From Sphingobacterium daejeonense (GTDB lineage: Bacteria > Bacteroidota > Bacteroidia > Sphingobacteriales > Sphingobacteriaceae): a stretch of 64,000 nucleotides of DNA. The notes beneath the pieces are model-generated. The model was not told the origin of the DNA, made no database searches, and was given only the letters and a program-made list of their open reading frames with translations. A program made the position numbers and the translations under genes. This document shows positions 18,823-29,449 of the stretch, in pieces. The stretch's first letter is position 1. Each line of letters begins with the position of its first letter. The stretch spans positions 1,426,001 through 1,490,000 of the forward strand of contig NZ_LR590470.1 in assembly GCF_901472535.1 (NCBI RefSeq), given 5' to 3'.

Positions 18823-21800
18823 ATACATAGAAGAACCAAGATTAATATTCCGAGATACGATTCAAAAAAACTTGATTGGTCCCGGCTCCGATGTTTTTGT
18901 GTCAGACAGTGAAAACGAAATAATATCTGATTATCCATTAAGTAGATATTATTCAGGGATTTTGTTTCCTGAACGAGATACTGAAACTTCTATTGGTGAA
19001 AAAGAAATGATTGATGCTAATGCAGAAATAGAGGATGACAATCTTGAAGAGAATCTAATACTGTTAGACAAAGGTGAAGAAGATTTTGACGAAGATGTAG
19101 ATATAAGCAAAAATGTAGAGCCTGAAAAAGAATATTCAGAAGCTAATCAGTACTTTCCGACAAATTTTGGGTTAACTTTTTGTGTCCCCAAAGATACAAA
19201 AAGTTTAAAAGTGGCTTTTAAGTACGCAAAGTATGAACAAATTAAACCTACAAATGCAGTAATAGAAATTGATGAAAAAGATTATAGATGGTTCGTAGAA
19301 CATCCATATAATTATATTAACAGATATTTCAAGTATGAGAACGGACTAATGTCCTTAAACAAAGATGAGTTTGACAAAGGGGGATTGTCCGTTCGTAATT
19401 ATAGGGATAGATTTAAGGAAGATGAGCGTCAAAGAGAATTGTTGGATAGCGTTGGATATAAAAAAGGAGAGCTATTGTTAGGGCGACTTTGGAAAAGAGT
19501 GCAACGAGAACCGATAGTTGTCGAACTAAATCTAACAGAAATTAATGCAGATGAATCAAAAGAATATCCATTGGACGAAAACCAAGAGGATAAATCGGTT
19601 ATAACTTGTTATTACAAAAAGATTTATGAGACTCATTATGGTAAGTTCATAAAAATTCTTTTGGCAAACAGATTAAATCACCCGAAAAATAAATTTTCAT
19701 TTGGTAATGAGTTACTAAATAAGAAAGCGATTTTTCAAGGTGAAATATCAATAACAGGAACTGAATTCCTACCATACAAACAACTCACAGAAACTAATCC
19801 ATTTGACGAAGAATTAAACTTAATCAATTTTCAATACAGAGAAGAGCATTCTTTTGCTATTGGACACGGTTGTGCTGTTACTTGGAATAATGGTAAAACA
19901 CCCACGGAATTAAAAACAACTTTTTTTGCCCGAAGTTGACATTAAAAATTACAGTAATGCCTTTAAAGACACTTTTCCAAAAGAGTTAAAGGAAATAACT
20001 GAATTAAAACAACTTTCGATTTGGACAGATTTAGATAAGTCTACCATTATCCAGAAATTAAAACTCTTTGCTCAAGAATATAAGAATTGGACAACAACAA
20101 AGCAGGAAACTACTATTGCAGAGGAAAATTACAGAAAATCTTTAAACACTGTTTTAGAAAAACAGAACAAAACTTATGATAGGCTAATCAAAAACATAGA
20201 TTTTCTTAATTCAGATGAAATTGCTTTTAAATCTTTTTTGTTGGCAAATACAGCAATGTATATTCAGATGTTGATTTCCAATAAAGATTTGTTTGGTAAG
20301 AAGGGAATTGAGTTAAATGAGATTGATAGCAATTTGAATTATAATGATTTGTATTTCTTTAAAAATCATTCATTCAAACCAAATTACAGACCATTCCAAT
20401 TAGCGTTTTTTCTTTTGAATCTTGAATCAACAATCAATGAAAATTCTAATGATAGAAATAATGTTGTCGATTTGCTTTGGTTTCCCACGGGGGGAGGTAA
20501 AACGGAAGCATATTTAGCAATTACAGCTTTCACGATGATTAGCAGAAGAATTTTACACGGCAAAGATTCAGAGGGGGTTTCTGTAATAATGCGATATACC
20601 TTGCGATTATTGGACAGCACAAACAATTTGAAAGAGCAACGAAATTGATTCTGTCATTGGATTTTTTGAGAAGAAATTTTAAATCAGATAATGATTACTT
20701 TTTTGGAAATGATAAAGTGTCAATCGGGATGTGGGTTGGAGCTTCTACCACACCAAACTCATACAAAGATGCTCAAAAAATATACAAAAAAGTCTTTGAA
20801 GAAATTACCAAACTAAATAATGGAAAAACTGGAGATTATCGCAAAGTCAATACGTTTCCTATAACAAACTGTTCTTGGTGTGGCTGTAACTCTGTTTCAA
20901 AAAATCAATTTGGGAAATATGATTTAGGTTACACAGCTACTGATAAATCATTTTCCACACATTGCCTTAATTCAGATTGTGCATTTAGTGAAGAGCTCCC
21001 TATTTACTTTGTAGATGATAAGATTTATCAACATCCACCTACATTGCTTTTTGCAACTGTAGATAAATTCGCAATGCTTTCACATAGAGAAGAAGGACAT
21101 AAATTATTTAATTCCCAAGAAGAAAGTAAATTACCCCCTGATTTGATTATTCAGGATGAATTACATTTATTGAGCGGGCCTTTAGGTTCAATCACAGGTT
21201 TGTATGAATCCATCGTAGAAATGCTTTCAACAAAGGGAAACAGAAAGCCTAAAATTATCACATCAACAGCGACAACAAGAAATACGGAACAGCAAGTTGC
21301 CATGCTCTATGGTAACAGGGCATTGAATATATTTCCGCCAATGGGTGTAACGTATGATGATAATTTCTTTTCTTTTGTTTCCGATGATAGTAAAAGAAAA
21401 CATATTGGTTTTATGCCAACAGGAAAAACAGCCCTAAATTCACAAATAAGGATTTTAGGTAATCTGCTTTTGTCTCGTATTGAGCTATTCAAGTATTATA
21501 GGGAAAAAGAGCAATTAACACGAGAGGATGCAATTGATAGAGAAAATAATTTTTGGACAATAGTTTCATTCTACAATAGTTTGCGTGATGTCGGAAAAGT
21601 TTATAACAAGGTTCCTGCGGAAATATCAGATTTCTTGAAACTGTTACATAACCGTTATCAGTTGAACAAACAGATTTATGGGTTCAATTATTTTGGGCTT
21701 TCCGGAAGAACGAAGGAATTAACGAGTAGAGTCGAAAGCAATTCTATCAAAAAACTCTTAAACGAATTGGAAGAACCATTTAATTTAGTTGTAAAGGATG

Positions 21801-22410
21801 AATGGAATTTTGTACAGAATACTGTTGATTTGGTTTTGGCTTCCAATATGTTTTCTGTAGGAATAGATATTGAACGATTGAATGTAATGTTAATGAATGG
21901 GCAACCTAAAAATGTAGCAGAATATATTCAGGCATCAAGTCGTGTGGGAAGAAAAGACAAAGGAATAGTTATCAATTTATTAGATGCCAACCGCTCAAGA
22001 GATAAATCCTATTTTGAAAACTATGTTCCATTTAACAACGCATACTACAAATTTGTTGAACCTTTAAGTGTTACACCATTTACAGAAATTGCTTTGGACA
22101 AAGTCTTAGCGAGTTTATTGGTTTGTTTTGTGAGACATAAGCAAGGTTTATACCTTGACAAAAGAGCGAAAGATTTGTTGGAAATTATGAAGACCTTAAG
22201 AAATTCATTTCAGATAGAATAAGAAATAAAAAGCAATTGGATTACGCTTTGGAAAAACTACAACTTTTAGTTGATAAATGGACTACAAAGGAAGGCGATT
22301 TGACTTATAAAATTCTGATTAAAAAGATGTCAGATTTAGATGATTGGAGTCTGATGATGTCAATGAGAGAAATAGACACAAATAGCATAGTAAAAATAAT
22401 AAACAGATAA
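18815..22410 (+). CDS. drmA: DrmA helicase (DISARM), frameshifted
   Basis: The reconstructed protein has about 1200 residues. The N-terminal part from ATG 18815 has an acidic stretch. A shift occurs in a 7-T run (19922-19928). Walker A WFPTGGGKTEAY is at about 20480, with a second shift near 20610-20640. A four-cysteine metal site follows (CSWCGC...C...C). Then come the DExH box IIQDELHLLSGPLGS (about 21145), the STATTRN motif, and the C-terminal helicase motif AEYIQASSRVGR (about 21920). The frame shifts once more near 22210 and ends at TAA 22408-22410. DrmA is the shared helicase of all DISARM systems and acts with DrmB on incoming DNA. Overlap with drmE and a TAATG junction with drmB show a tight operon. 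Confidence 0.85.
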
Positions 22411-24370
22411 TGGGGGCAATTTGAACAAATACAAACAAGAAAGGCTATTAGTTCTTATGGCGGTGTCGGTTCTATTATAGAAACAAGAGATGGCTCTATA
22501 TTGATTGACAATTTTGATGAATGGCCATTTTTCCAAGTTGTGAATGGAAAGTTTGAAGAGCATAATTTTGTCATTGATAAAAGGTTTAAGAATCGTTTAA
22601 GTAAATATTTTCAAGAATTAGAGTATTTGATAAAAATTCCTGTTAATGATTTAAAACAAGGTTATCAACCTGAAAATCCATTTGCTTTTTTATCGGCTCA
22701 GTATTTCCCTGAATGGTTTTATTGCAATAATTGTCATCGTTTTGATAGAATTGACAATTGGAAACGAAATTGGGATAACAATGTAGAGAGTCACCATAAG
22801 ACCACTAACACAGAACGAAGCTATTTTTATCCGCCAAAATGTTATTGTTGTTATGTAAATAACAGAGACAAAAAACGGAAATTTTTCAATTTGGAACAAG
22901 TAAGATTTATTTTAACCTCACCTAATGGGGAAATAGCAGATATTCCTTGGGATAAATGGGCGATGTTTTTGGATACAAAGAAGAAAGGAAATAAAGAAAA
23001 ATCTGAAAATACAACGGACGAAGAAGAAATCATTACTCTTTCAAATGTTCAAGTTCCAGAAGATGTAATTTTTGAATATAAAACATCTGACAAATTAGAT
23101 GATTTGAAAGGTATTTGGATAATAGCAAAAAGAAAAAATGGTGAACAAATAAGTTTTGCAACATTGTCAGGCTTATTCGATTTAAGGATAAAAATTCAAG
23201 AGTTATTACCCAATACTAAAGAAACGGATATTTTGTTTAAACCTGTTATTCGTTCAAGTAATAGCGTTTATTATCCGAATATTTTATCAAGTATTTTTAT
23301 TCCTGCTAATGATGAATTAAATGATTATACGATCAACCTGATTAAAGAAGAATTTGAAGAAGGAAGTAATGTAAATCAAATTTCAAAAAATCTAAAACGA
23401 TATAAAAATATAGATATTGAATCTCAGGCTATTCAAACTCTTATAGACAATAATTTTAGTGAACGAGAAGCTGAAATTGCAAAAACAGAAAACCAATACC
23501 GATACGATGAATATAAATTCATTACGGGAAAAGATAATGAAAGAGTTGAAGACAGATTAATTTTTTCCAAAATAGATAGTTCATATTTTCATAGCGATTT
23601 GATAAAATCCATTTACAAAATGGATAAGATAAAAATAACATCTGTACAAACATCCTATACAAGGCAGGAACCGATTTCTAAAAATTATTTTTTAGATGAT
23701 GAGGACTTAGAGAAAGCAACAAAAGAAAGTATCACTAAAAAATTTACTTCCACTAATGGTAAGAATGCGAAATATTTGCCAGCGGTTGAGAGTTTTGGAG
23801 AAGGTGTTTTTTTTTGAATTTGACAATGATATTTTAAATAAGTGGATTGCAGATAATCTAAAGGTACAAGAACGAATTTCCATTATAACCGGTAACCACA
23901 GTCAATTGGAATCAAATTTTAATGATGACTTAATTTTAAGTCCAAAATACATTCTCATTCATACATTTTCTCATTTAATTATTAAAGAATTAGAATATTT
24001 GTGTGGTTATCCATCAACTTCTATTCAAGAAAGGTTATATATAGATGAGAGTTTAACAATGAATGGAGTTTTAATTTATACTATTGCTGGGTCAGAGGGA
24101 AGTTATGGCGGGATTACATCCATCTGCGATGATGACCGAATAGGAAAATTGATAGAATCTGCAATGATTCGTGCTACTGATTGTGCAACAGACCCAATTT
24201 GTTATCATACACATGGACAAGGTGTTGCAAATCTTAATCTTTCTGCCTGTTTCAGTTGTACTTTGCTTCCTGAAACATCTTGTGAAATGTTTAACTGCTA
24301 TCTTGACAGAAGAATTTTAGTAGATAAAGATTATGGATATTTTAAAAACCTTTTCAATACGAAGAAATAA
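22410..24370 (+). CDS. drmB: DrmB (DUF1998) DISARM protein, frameshifted
   Basis: The start ATG (22410-22412) overlaps the drmA stop. A GGGGG run (22412-22416) must lose one G to give MGQFEQIQTRKAISSYGGVG, the usual DrmB opening with a conserved GxG. The middle has a zinc-binding CNNCHRF with a later CYCC. A 9-T run (23807-23815) with one T too many separates the end: LIHTFSHLIIKELEYLCGYP, then AGSEGSYGG and CATDPICYHTHGQG with CFSC. The last part is the DUF1998 signature. DrmAB is the core of DISARM phage defence. No DrmC phospholipase-like gene or methyltransferase follows. Confidence 0.85.
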
Positions 24371-24422
24371 GCAATATTAATTTTTGAAAAGGTTAAATAA
24401 TTCTGAAAATTAATAAAATAGG

Positions 24423-25734
24423 ATGCCTGAACAACAAAATATAGAATATAAACAGAGTTGGCACGAAGAATATCTTAAGTGGGTTTGTGGTTTTGCAAAT
24501 GCACAAGGTGGGCTGATTTACATCGGGAAAGACGATAATGGGGATGTCGTTGGTTTGGAAGATTATAAAAGGCTAATGGACGATATTCCCAACAAGATTC
24601 GTAACGCAATGGGGATAACTGTTGAGGTGAATTTACACGAGGAAGCAGGGAAACATTTCATTGAAATCGTTACGCATTCTTATTCCGTGCCTATTTCATT
24701 GCGTGGTAGATATTACTACCGTAGCGGAAGCACCAAGCAGGAATTGACAGGGGGCATCACTCAACGAGTTTTTGTTGAAGAAGTCGGGCAAGACGTGGGA
24801 TGATGTGATTGAACCAAGAGCGACATTTGATGATATCGATGAAAATACTTTTTCCGCATTTCTAAAAATGTCAGAAGAAAAAGGTCGGATGCCCGAAACA
24901 ATTGGTTTAACCATTCCACAGATATTTGATAAACTTCTGTTGACTGAAAATGGACAGTTGAAAAGAAGTGCTATTATTCTGTTTGGGAAAAATCCTGCAA
25001 AGTTTTATCCGAATACGTTTGTGAAAATCGGACGTTTCAGAGAGAACGATATTTTATTTCACGATGTAGCAGAGGGCAATTTGATTACACTTTTGCGAGA
25101 AGTTACGAATCAACTCAATCATAAGTATCTCACACAAAAAATTCATTTTGAGGGTTTGTATCGTATTGAAACAGGCGAATACCCTACACCTGCAATCAGA
25201 GAAATGTTATTGAACGCTTTGATACACCGTAATTATATGGGTGCAATGACACAAATCCGTGTGTATGACGATAGTATCAATGTGTGGAATGATGGAACAT
25301 TGCCAGCAGGTATTAATTCAGAATCTTTGAAAAGACCGCATCGGTCAAATCCACGCAATCCGATTATTGCAGATGTTTGTTTCAAAGGAGGTTTGATTGA
25401 TTCGTGGGGAAGCGGAACGATAAAAATCATTGACACTTGTAAACAAGCCGAACTACCCGAACCCGAACTTATTGAACAAGAGGGAGGTTTCTCGGTAACC
25501 CTTTTCAAAAATAAGTTGACAGTAGAACAGCTAACGAAACTTGGCTTGAATGACCGTCAATTAAAAGCCGTTGAGTATGTGAAAGAGAAAGGGAAGATTA
25601 CGAATAAAGAGTATCAAGAGCTGTTTGAAGTTGCAAGAATGACAGCGACAAGGGATTTAACAGAATTAGTTGAAAAAGCCGTATTTAAGTCGTCAGAGGT
25701 CAAAGGAGCGGGTGCTTTTTATGAACTTTTGTGA
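24423..25734 (+). CDS. AlbA_2 (Schlafen-type) ATP-binding/RNA-binding domain protein, one frameshift
   Basis: The N-terminal AlbA_2 domain is clear: EYKQSWHEEYLKWVCGFANA, then GGLIYIGKDDNGDVVGLEDY. A shift at a GGGGG run (24750-24754) leads into SLNEFLLKKSGKTWDDVIEP. The C-terminal half is the RecG-related HATPase_c_4 region (PAIREMLLNALIHRNYM, then GTLPAGI and GSGTIKIIDTCK) and a winged-helix end. These proteins are widespread and poorly understood; several are defence or regulatory factors. It follows drmB by 52 bases, in the place where drmC might be expected, and is the last gene of element 1. About 437 residues after removing one G. Confidence 0.8.
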
Positions 25735-25787
25735 ATTGCACCATAATTGCACCAATTGCATCATAATAGCATCACGATTGCATCATT
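25735..25787 (+). repeat. Five short tandem repeats after the AlbA_2 gene
   Basis: Five degenerate units starting ATTGCACCA/ATTGCATCA/ATAGCATCA lie end to end with 9-11 base spacing (25735, 25746, 25755, 25766, 25777). This is close to one helical turn. They begin right after the stop codon. They could be binding sites for a DNA-binding protein such as the integrase, an excisionase or the AlbA_2 protein itself. Confidence 0.6.
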
Positions 25788-26125
25788 TAAGCATAACCAA
25801 AGTGTAAAGAGAGTTGGTAACCGACTTGATTTCCCCCGCTCATTAGTGGCTTGCGAAACCCCACTGCTCTTGCCCTGCGCTGTTCTCGCTTTGGCTGTTT
25901 ACGGAATTGGTTTGATGATTAAATACCACAAAAAAGGATTGTTATTATCAGGATACTTTCGTATCTTTATGATAACAAAGTACATTGACTGATTGGAAAA
26001 GGTTCTATCGGGAGAACACAAAAGCCTACAAAGGCGGTGATATTAAAGGTGACCTATTCGGTTACCTCTCTTGATAGTTTACTTGTTAACATTAATATAA
26101 TCAACGCATTAGAGGTGTGGTGGAA
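25788..26125. other. Right end of element 1, no gene seen
   Basis: This noncoding stretch holds the right-end copies of the element-1 end repeats: 26022-26038 (match to 4272-4288) and 26045-26067 (match to 4365-4387). Short open frames here have no support. Confidence 0.6.
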
Positions 26126-26143
26126 AATCCTGCCACCCCGACA
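26126..26143 (+). other. Second att copy (junction of elements 1 and 2)
   Basis: AATCCTGCCACCCCGACA is identical to the last 18 bases of the tRNA-Pro att core. The rest of the tRNA is absent, so this is the junction left by integration. A terminator hairpin follows at once. Confidence 0.88.
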
Positions 26144-26171
26144 AAAGCCATTGATTATCAGTGGCTTTTTC
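26143..26171. terminator. Terminator hairpin after the second att copy
   Basis: AAAAGCCATTGA pairs with TCAGTGGCTTTT (one G-T pair), followed by T's. Each of the three att copies is followed by a hairpin of this kind but with different stem sequences. Confidence 0.7.
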
Positions 26172-26196
26172 TTTTTTCGGACACATTTCGGACAAA
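26172..26196 (+). repeat. Left-end direct repeat of element 2
   Basis: TTCGGACACATTTCGGACA with its leading T-run recurs with one mismatch at 53556-53578, just inside the other end of element 2. Each copy is itself two TTTCGGACA units. This fits arm sites of the element-2 integrase (52223-53554). Confidence 0.55.
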
Positions 26197-26323
26197 TTAT
26201 ATCTGAATATTGATTATTCAATAACCTAAGCAAAGTTAAGTTAAGCTAGAAGAATAACCCTTCTTAAAGAATGATTGGAGCATAATGCTTGTTTCTATAG
26301 AGCGTGAAAAGTTCATCTTATTC

Positions 26324-27163
26324 TTATAATAAATCAAGAGGGCTAGGAGTCTTTTGCTTGTCTATGTCAGTGATATGAGTGTAGATCATAGTCGTTTTTA
26401 TATTTTCATGACCCAATAACTCTTTTACAATTCGGATATCGATACCTGATTGGATTAAATGTGTGGCATAAGAATGTCGCAATGTATGTACAGAGCCTTC
26501 CGACTGAACATTTGCTTTGATCAATGCTTTTTTCAGAATCAACTGTACACTTCGTTCGCTATACTTGCCACCCTTCTCACCTTCGAAGAGGTACTCCTTT
26601 GGCTTGAATGCTTGATAATAATGTCTCAAAGTCGCCAGCAATTTGTCTGGTAATGATACAATCCGATCTTTATTACCTTTGCTTTGATGGATTCTGATAA
26701 TTCCATCGGAAGATTTTATGTCTTTGATTTTGAGATTCAACAGTTCGCTAAGACGTAGTCCACAACTATAGATTGTCATCAGAATAGCCTTGTGTTTTAG
26801 ATTTTGAGTGTTATCGAGAATATTTCTTACTTCTTCTTTTGAAAAGAATTTAGGTAATTTAGAAAATGAGCGTTTCGGGTATAAGTAATCCAGTTGGATT
26901 TTTTTGTCCAATATCAGTTCGTACATCTTCTTGATTGCGCCCACTAATCCTTTTTGATAGGAAACACTAATTTTCCCATTTTGAACTTTTTCGTTTATAA
27001 ACGCCTCAATATCTGACAGTGGAATTTCTTCAAGGGAGGGATATTTGCTAACATGTTTAAGAAATATACTAGCGTAATCCTTTTACGATCTAATGGTATT
27101 GCCAGCATATCTCTGCATCAGCAATCTCTTTTCGAAGGTTTCAAGTATGATTTCGCTATTCAT
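26324..27163 (-). CDS. Integron-integrase-like tyrosine recombinase with one in-frame stop
   Basis: From ATG 27163 the frame runs 280 codons to 26324, interrupted only by TAA at codon 27 (27085-27083). It has a SAM-like N-terminal domain (DYASIFLKHVSKYPSLEEIP), catalytic SCGLRLSELLNL (Arg I), HTLRHSYATHLIQSG (HxxR), LLGHENIKTTMIYTH (His and Tyr) and the C-terminal PSPLDLL, which recalls the RSPLDxL end of IntI integrases. The IntI-specific extra helix before the HxxR motif is absent. It is transcribed away from an array of attC-like palindromes, the classic integron layout. Alternatively it is a generic XerD-like recombinase. The stop could be a single-base error. Confidence 0.75.
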
Positions 27164-27333
27164 ATCAGGGAAATAGTATTTTATAATATTTTGTTTCGCT
27201 ATTTGTGCGTTTTTATTTTTTAAATACAAATATATCAATATCTTATGTAGAAAGAAAAGTCAAATAACGAAACACGTATATAGGGTTGGTTAAGCGAAAT
27301 TTTCCGTATATTCGTTTCGTTAAAACAGATGTT

Positions 27334-27659
27334 GTTAGCAATCCGCTGCGCTCCTTGCTAACAATGGCTCGGCGACTTACGTCGCTTGCCGTAAGCCGCC
27401 GCTTCGCGGACTGCTTACAACAAGCGACTTGGCTAAATAGCTCCGCTTTTGTATCTTCGATACAGCTTCGCTACTTCGCCAAGTCGCCGAGCCATTGTTA
27501 GCAATCCGCTGCGCTCCTTGCTAACAATGGCTCGGCGACTTACGTCGCTTGCCGTAAGCCGCCGCTTCGCGGACTGCTTACAACAAGCGACTTGGCTAAA
27601 TAGCTCCGCTTTTGTATCTTCGATACAGCTTCGCTACTTCGCCAAGTCGCCGAGCCATT
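27334..27659. repeat. Two identical 163-bp tandem repeats rich in palindromes
   Basis: Copies at 27334-27496 and 27497-27659 are identical base for base. Each has a hairpin GTTAGCAA...TTGCTAAC at its start, an outer 16-bp perfect inverted repeat (AATGGCTCGGCGACTT with AAGTCGCCGAGCCATT), inner pairs GTCGCTTG/CAAGCGAC and GTAAGC/GCTTAC, and a small GTATC-TTC-GATAC hairpin. Such large branched palindromes resemble attC sites, or empty cassettes, of an integron. They start 170 bases from the recombinase start codon. Confidence 0.8.
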
Positions 27660-27724
27660 AGCTGCAACCCTAACCGACAACTCCTCATTTCGGCATCACA
27701 ATAAATCAATACTACCTTTGAAAT

Positions 27725-28456
27725 ATGAAAAATAAAAATTTAGACCAAGACTTTGGCACATTGTCAGAAACCATTAATCGACTTGTTAAGTTAGGTTACA
27801 CCCACGACTTTAATATAATGGACGAATGTATTGTATGCCATAAGGAAAATATTACATTATCACCAGACGATTTTCAAATTGACCACGTCTATCGCTTTGA
27901 GGGCGACTCAGACCCTGAATACCAGTCCATACTTTACGCCATTTCATCTACAAAGTTTGACGTTAGAGGAACTTTAGTAAATGGTTACGGCACTTCATCA
28001 GACGAAGTGACAACAAAACTGATAGAAAAATTAAACACTCATAACAACCAAAATAAAATGGAAAGTAAATCAAATGACGAAACACCACAACGGCCAGATA
28101 GTGAACGCTTATTAAATGCACCGTTTGTAGAAATGAATTTACAAGAGGTTATTAAACAAATAAAAAGTGAAACTACTTGGATTGACAGCGACCGAAATGC
28201 CGTTACACTTTTCAAATCGGAAACTATGAGAATTGTGCTTATAGGACTACACAAAAACGCAGAACTAAAACCGCACAAGGCTAACGGAGTAATAAGTGTT
28301 CAAGTAATTGAAGGCAACATAGAATTTACAGCAGAAGATCAAATTACTTCTCTGGAAAAAAGACAAATGATAGCATTACAAGAAAATATTATTCATAGTG
28401 TTAAAGCGTTGACAGAAAGTTTTTTTCTATTAACACTTGCAATGAACAACAAATAG
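27725..28456 (+). CDS. Two-domain protein: PRPP-synthetase-annotated small domain fused to a cupin
   Basis: Residues 1-105 match a small Bacteroidota family often mislabelled phosphoribosylpyrophosphate synthetase: LSETINRLVKLGYTHDFNI, then DDFQIDHVYRFEGDSDPEYQ and GTLVNGYGTSSDE. Residues 150-243 form a cupin-like beta fold: MRIVLIGLHKNAELKPHKAN, then GVISVQVIEGNIEF and ENIIHSVKAL. The linker is rich in Asn, Gln and Lys. The gene is the only one between the 163-bp repeats and the next attC-like site and lacks an obvious promoter of its own, as expected for a cassette gene. A role in stress or small-molecule sensing is possible. Confidence 0.7.
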   Translation: MKNKNLDQDFGTLSETINRLVKLGYTHDFNIMDECIVCHKENITLSPDDFQIDHVYRFEGDSDPEYQSILYAISSTKFDVRGTLVNGYGTSSDEVTTKLIEKLNTHNNQNKMESKSNDETPQRPDSERLLNAPFVEMNLQEVIKQIKSETTWIDSDRNAVTLFKSETMRIVLIGLHKNAELKPHKANGVISVQVIEGNIEFTAEDQITSLEKRQMIALQENIIHSVKALTESFFLLTLAMNNK

Positions 28457-28487
28457 ACACGAGAAGAGAAGGGCAGCAGCTAACAGG

Positions 28488-28745
28488 CGTTTGGCAAAAA
28501 AGCGGGTTCAGTGGTTATTTGAACATTCTACCTCGTATCAACTTTTGTGCTGGGCTGAAAGTTTAGTGCTTCGAAATCCGCTTCTTCGCCAAGCTGAAAA
28601 ACGTTGAGAGGAAATCCCTCCGGGCTTCCCTCTCAACGGATCAGGCGCTTGCCGGAGTACAGCCCTTCGAGACTGTCCTCTAACACGCGCTTGGAGCAAT
28701 GCTCCAGCACGTGCGCCAAGCGCCTGATCCGTTATAGGCAAGCCT
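28488..28745. repeat. attC-like composite palindrome after the cupin-fusion gene
   Basis: CTAACAGGCGTTTGGC at the left pairs with GCCAAGCGCC...GTTATAGG at the right. Inside lie GGATCAGGCGCTTG/CAAGCGCCTGATCC (14-bp perfect), GTTGAGAGG/CCTCTCAAC, and AAAAGCGGGTT with AATCCGCTTCTTC. The RYYYAAC-like left end and GTTA-like right end, with imperfect arms between, match the layout of attC sites. It may be two sites nested by recombination. Confidence 0.6.
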
Positions 28746-28881
28746 AACTAACCGTACTACACAACGCGACAGAAACCGAAAGAACAACCAGGCTCAACCC
28801 TCCAACCAAACTTACGGAAACGTTTCACTTGTGTAACGACAATTCTTTTCTACTTTTACACTATATTTAAAAGCTTAATTT

Positions 28882-29256
28882 ATGGAGTTTATATACATCA
28901 TTTCAAAAATACTGATAGCAATAGTCGCTATTGAACACCTATTCATTTTATGGATGGAAATGTTTGCTTGGGAAACAACAGGCAAAAAAGTTTTCAAAGG
29001 AGCATTGCCAGAAGAACTATTTAAACCGACAAAAGGGTTAGCCTCCAATCAAGGTTTATATAATGGTTTTTTGTCGGCAGGACTTATTTGGAGTTTCTTT
29101 ATTTCCGACCCAATTTGGCAAAAAAACGTTGCCCTGTTCTTCTTAGGTTGTGTTATTACAGCAGGTGTTTACGGAGCTATCGTTTCATCTAAAAAAATAT
29201 TTTTCACACAAGCATTACCTGCCATTATCGCCTTGACATTTACGTTATTGAGTTAG
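28882..29256 (+). CDS. DUF1304 family membrane protein
   Basis: The intact 124-residue protein has four predicted membrane helices (IISKILIAIVAIEHLFILW at the start, then GFLSAGLIWSFF, VALFFLGCVITAGVYGAIV, and ALPAIIALTFTLL at the end). The pattern HLFILWMEMFAWETTGKKVF with GLASNQGLYNGFL is typical of DUF1304 (YwdK-like) inner-membrane proteins. Their function is unknown. The gene is alone between two attC-like palindromes, so it looks like a single-gene cassette in the same orientation as its neighbour. Confidence 0.85.
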   Translation: MEFIYIISKILIAIVAIEHLFILWMEMFAWETTGKKVFKGALPEELFKPTKGLASNQGLYNGFLSAGLIWSFFISDPIWQKNVALFFLGCVITAGVYGAIVSSKKIFFTQALPAIIALTFTLLS

Positions 29257-29287
29257 AAAGCGAGTATTGACAGAAAGCCCAGCCTAT

Positions 29288-29385
29288 AACAAGGGTTTTG
29301 CAAGAGAGCGGGTTAAGTGCTTCGGTTCAGTGTTAGTGCATAAAATCCGCTCCCTCGCAAAGCCCCGAACCGTTACAGGCAATGT
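29288..29385. repeat. attC-like palindrome after the DUF1304 gene
   Basis: CTATAACAAGGGTTTTGC with AAGAGAGCGGGTT on the left pairs with AATCCGCTCCCTCGC and AAAGCCCCGAACCGTTACA on the right, giving arms of about 22 bp with small bulges around a loop of about 30 bases. Length (about 98 bases), RYYYAAC-like start and GTTA-containing end all fit an attC site. Confidence 0.7.
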
Positions 29386-29449
29386 TACACAACCGCACTA
29401 CCAACTCAATAAAAGAGCTACTTGAGAACATAATAAAAATTTAATCAAT

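Noticed and set aside
9384..24770. Programmed ribosomal frameshifting at the many homopolymer runs
   Set aside because: The shifts occur in many unrelated genes, at different positions in the proteins, in both directions, and without a shared stimulatory structure. Sequencing error is simpler.
24423..25734. DrmC in the position after drmB
   Set aside because: The protein has AlbA_2 and RecG-type C-terminal features and no phospholipase D HxK motif.
25747..25992. An 81-codon frame in the right end of element 1
   Set aside because: Its first part is made of the short DNA repeats and the rest overlaps the end-repeat region. No family resemblance.
26324..27163. A canonical IntI integron integrase
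   Set aside because: The C-terminal end is IntI-like, but the IntI-specific insertion before the HxxR motif is missing, so only integron-like is claimed.
27286..27661. Two overlapping frames of about 70 codons in the 163-bp repeats
   Set aside because: They repeat each other because the DNA is duplicated, and the palindromic structure explains the sequence better than coding.
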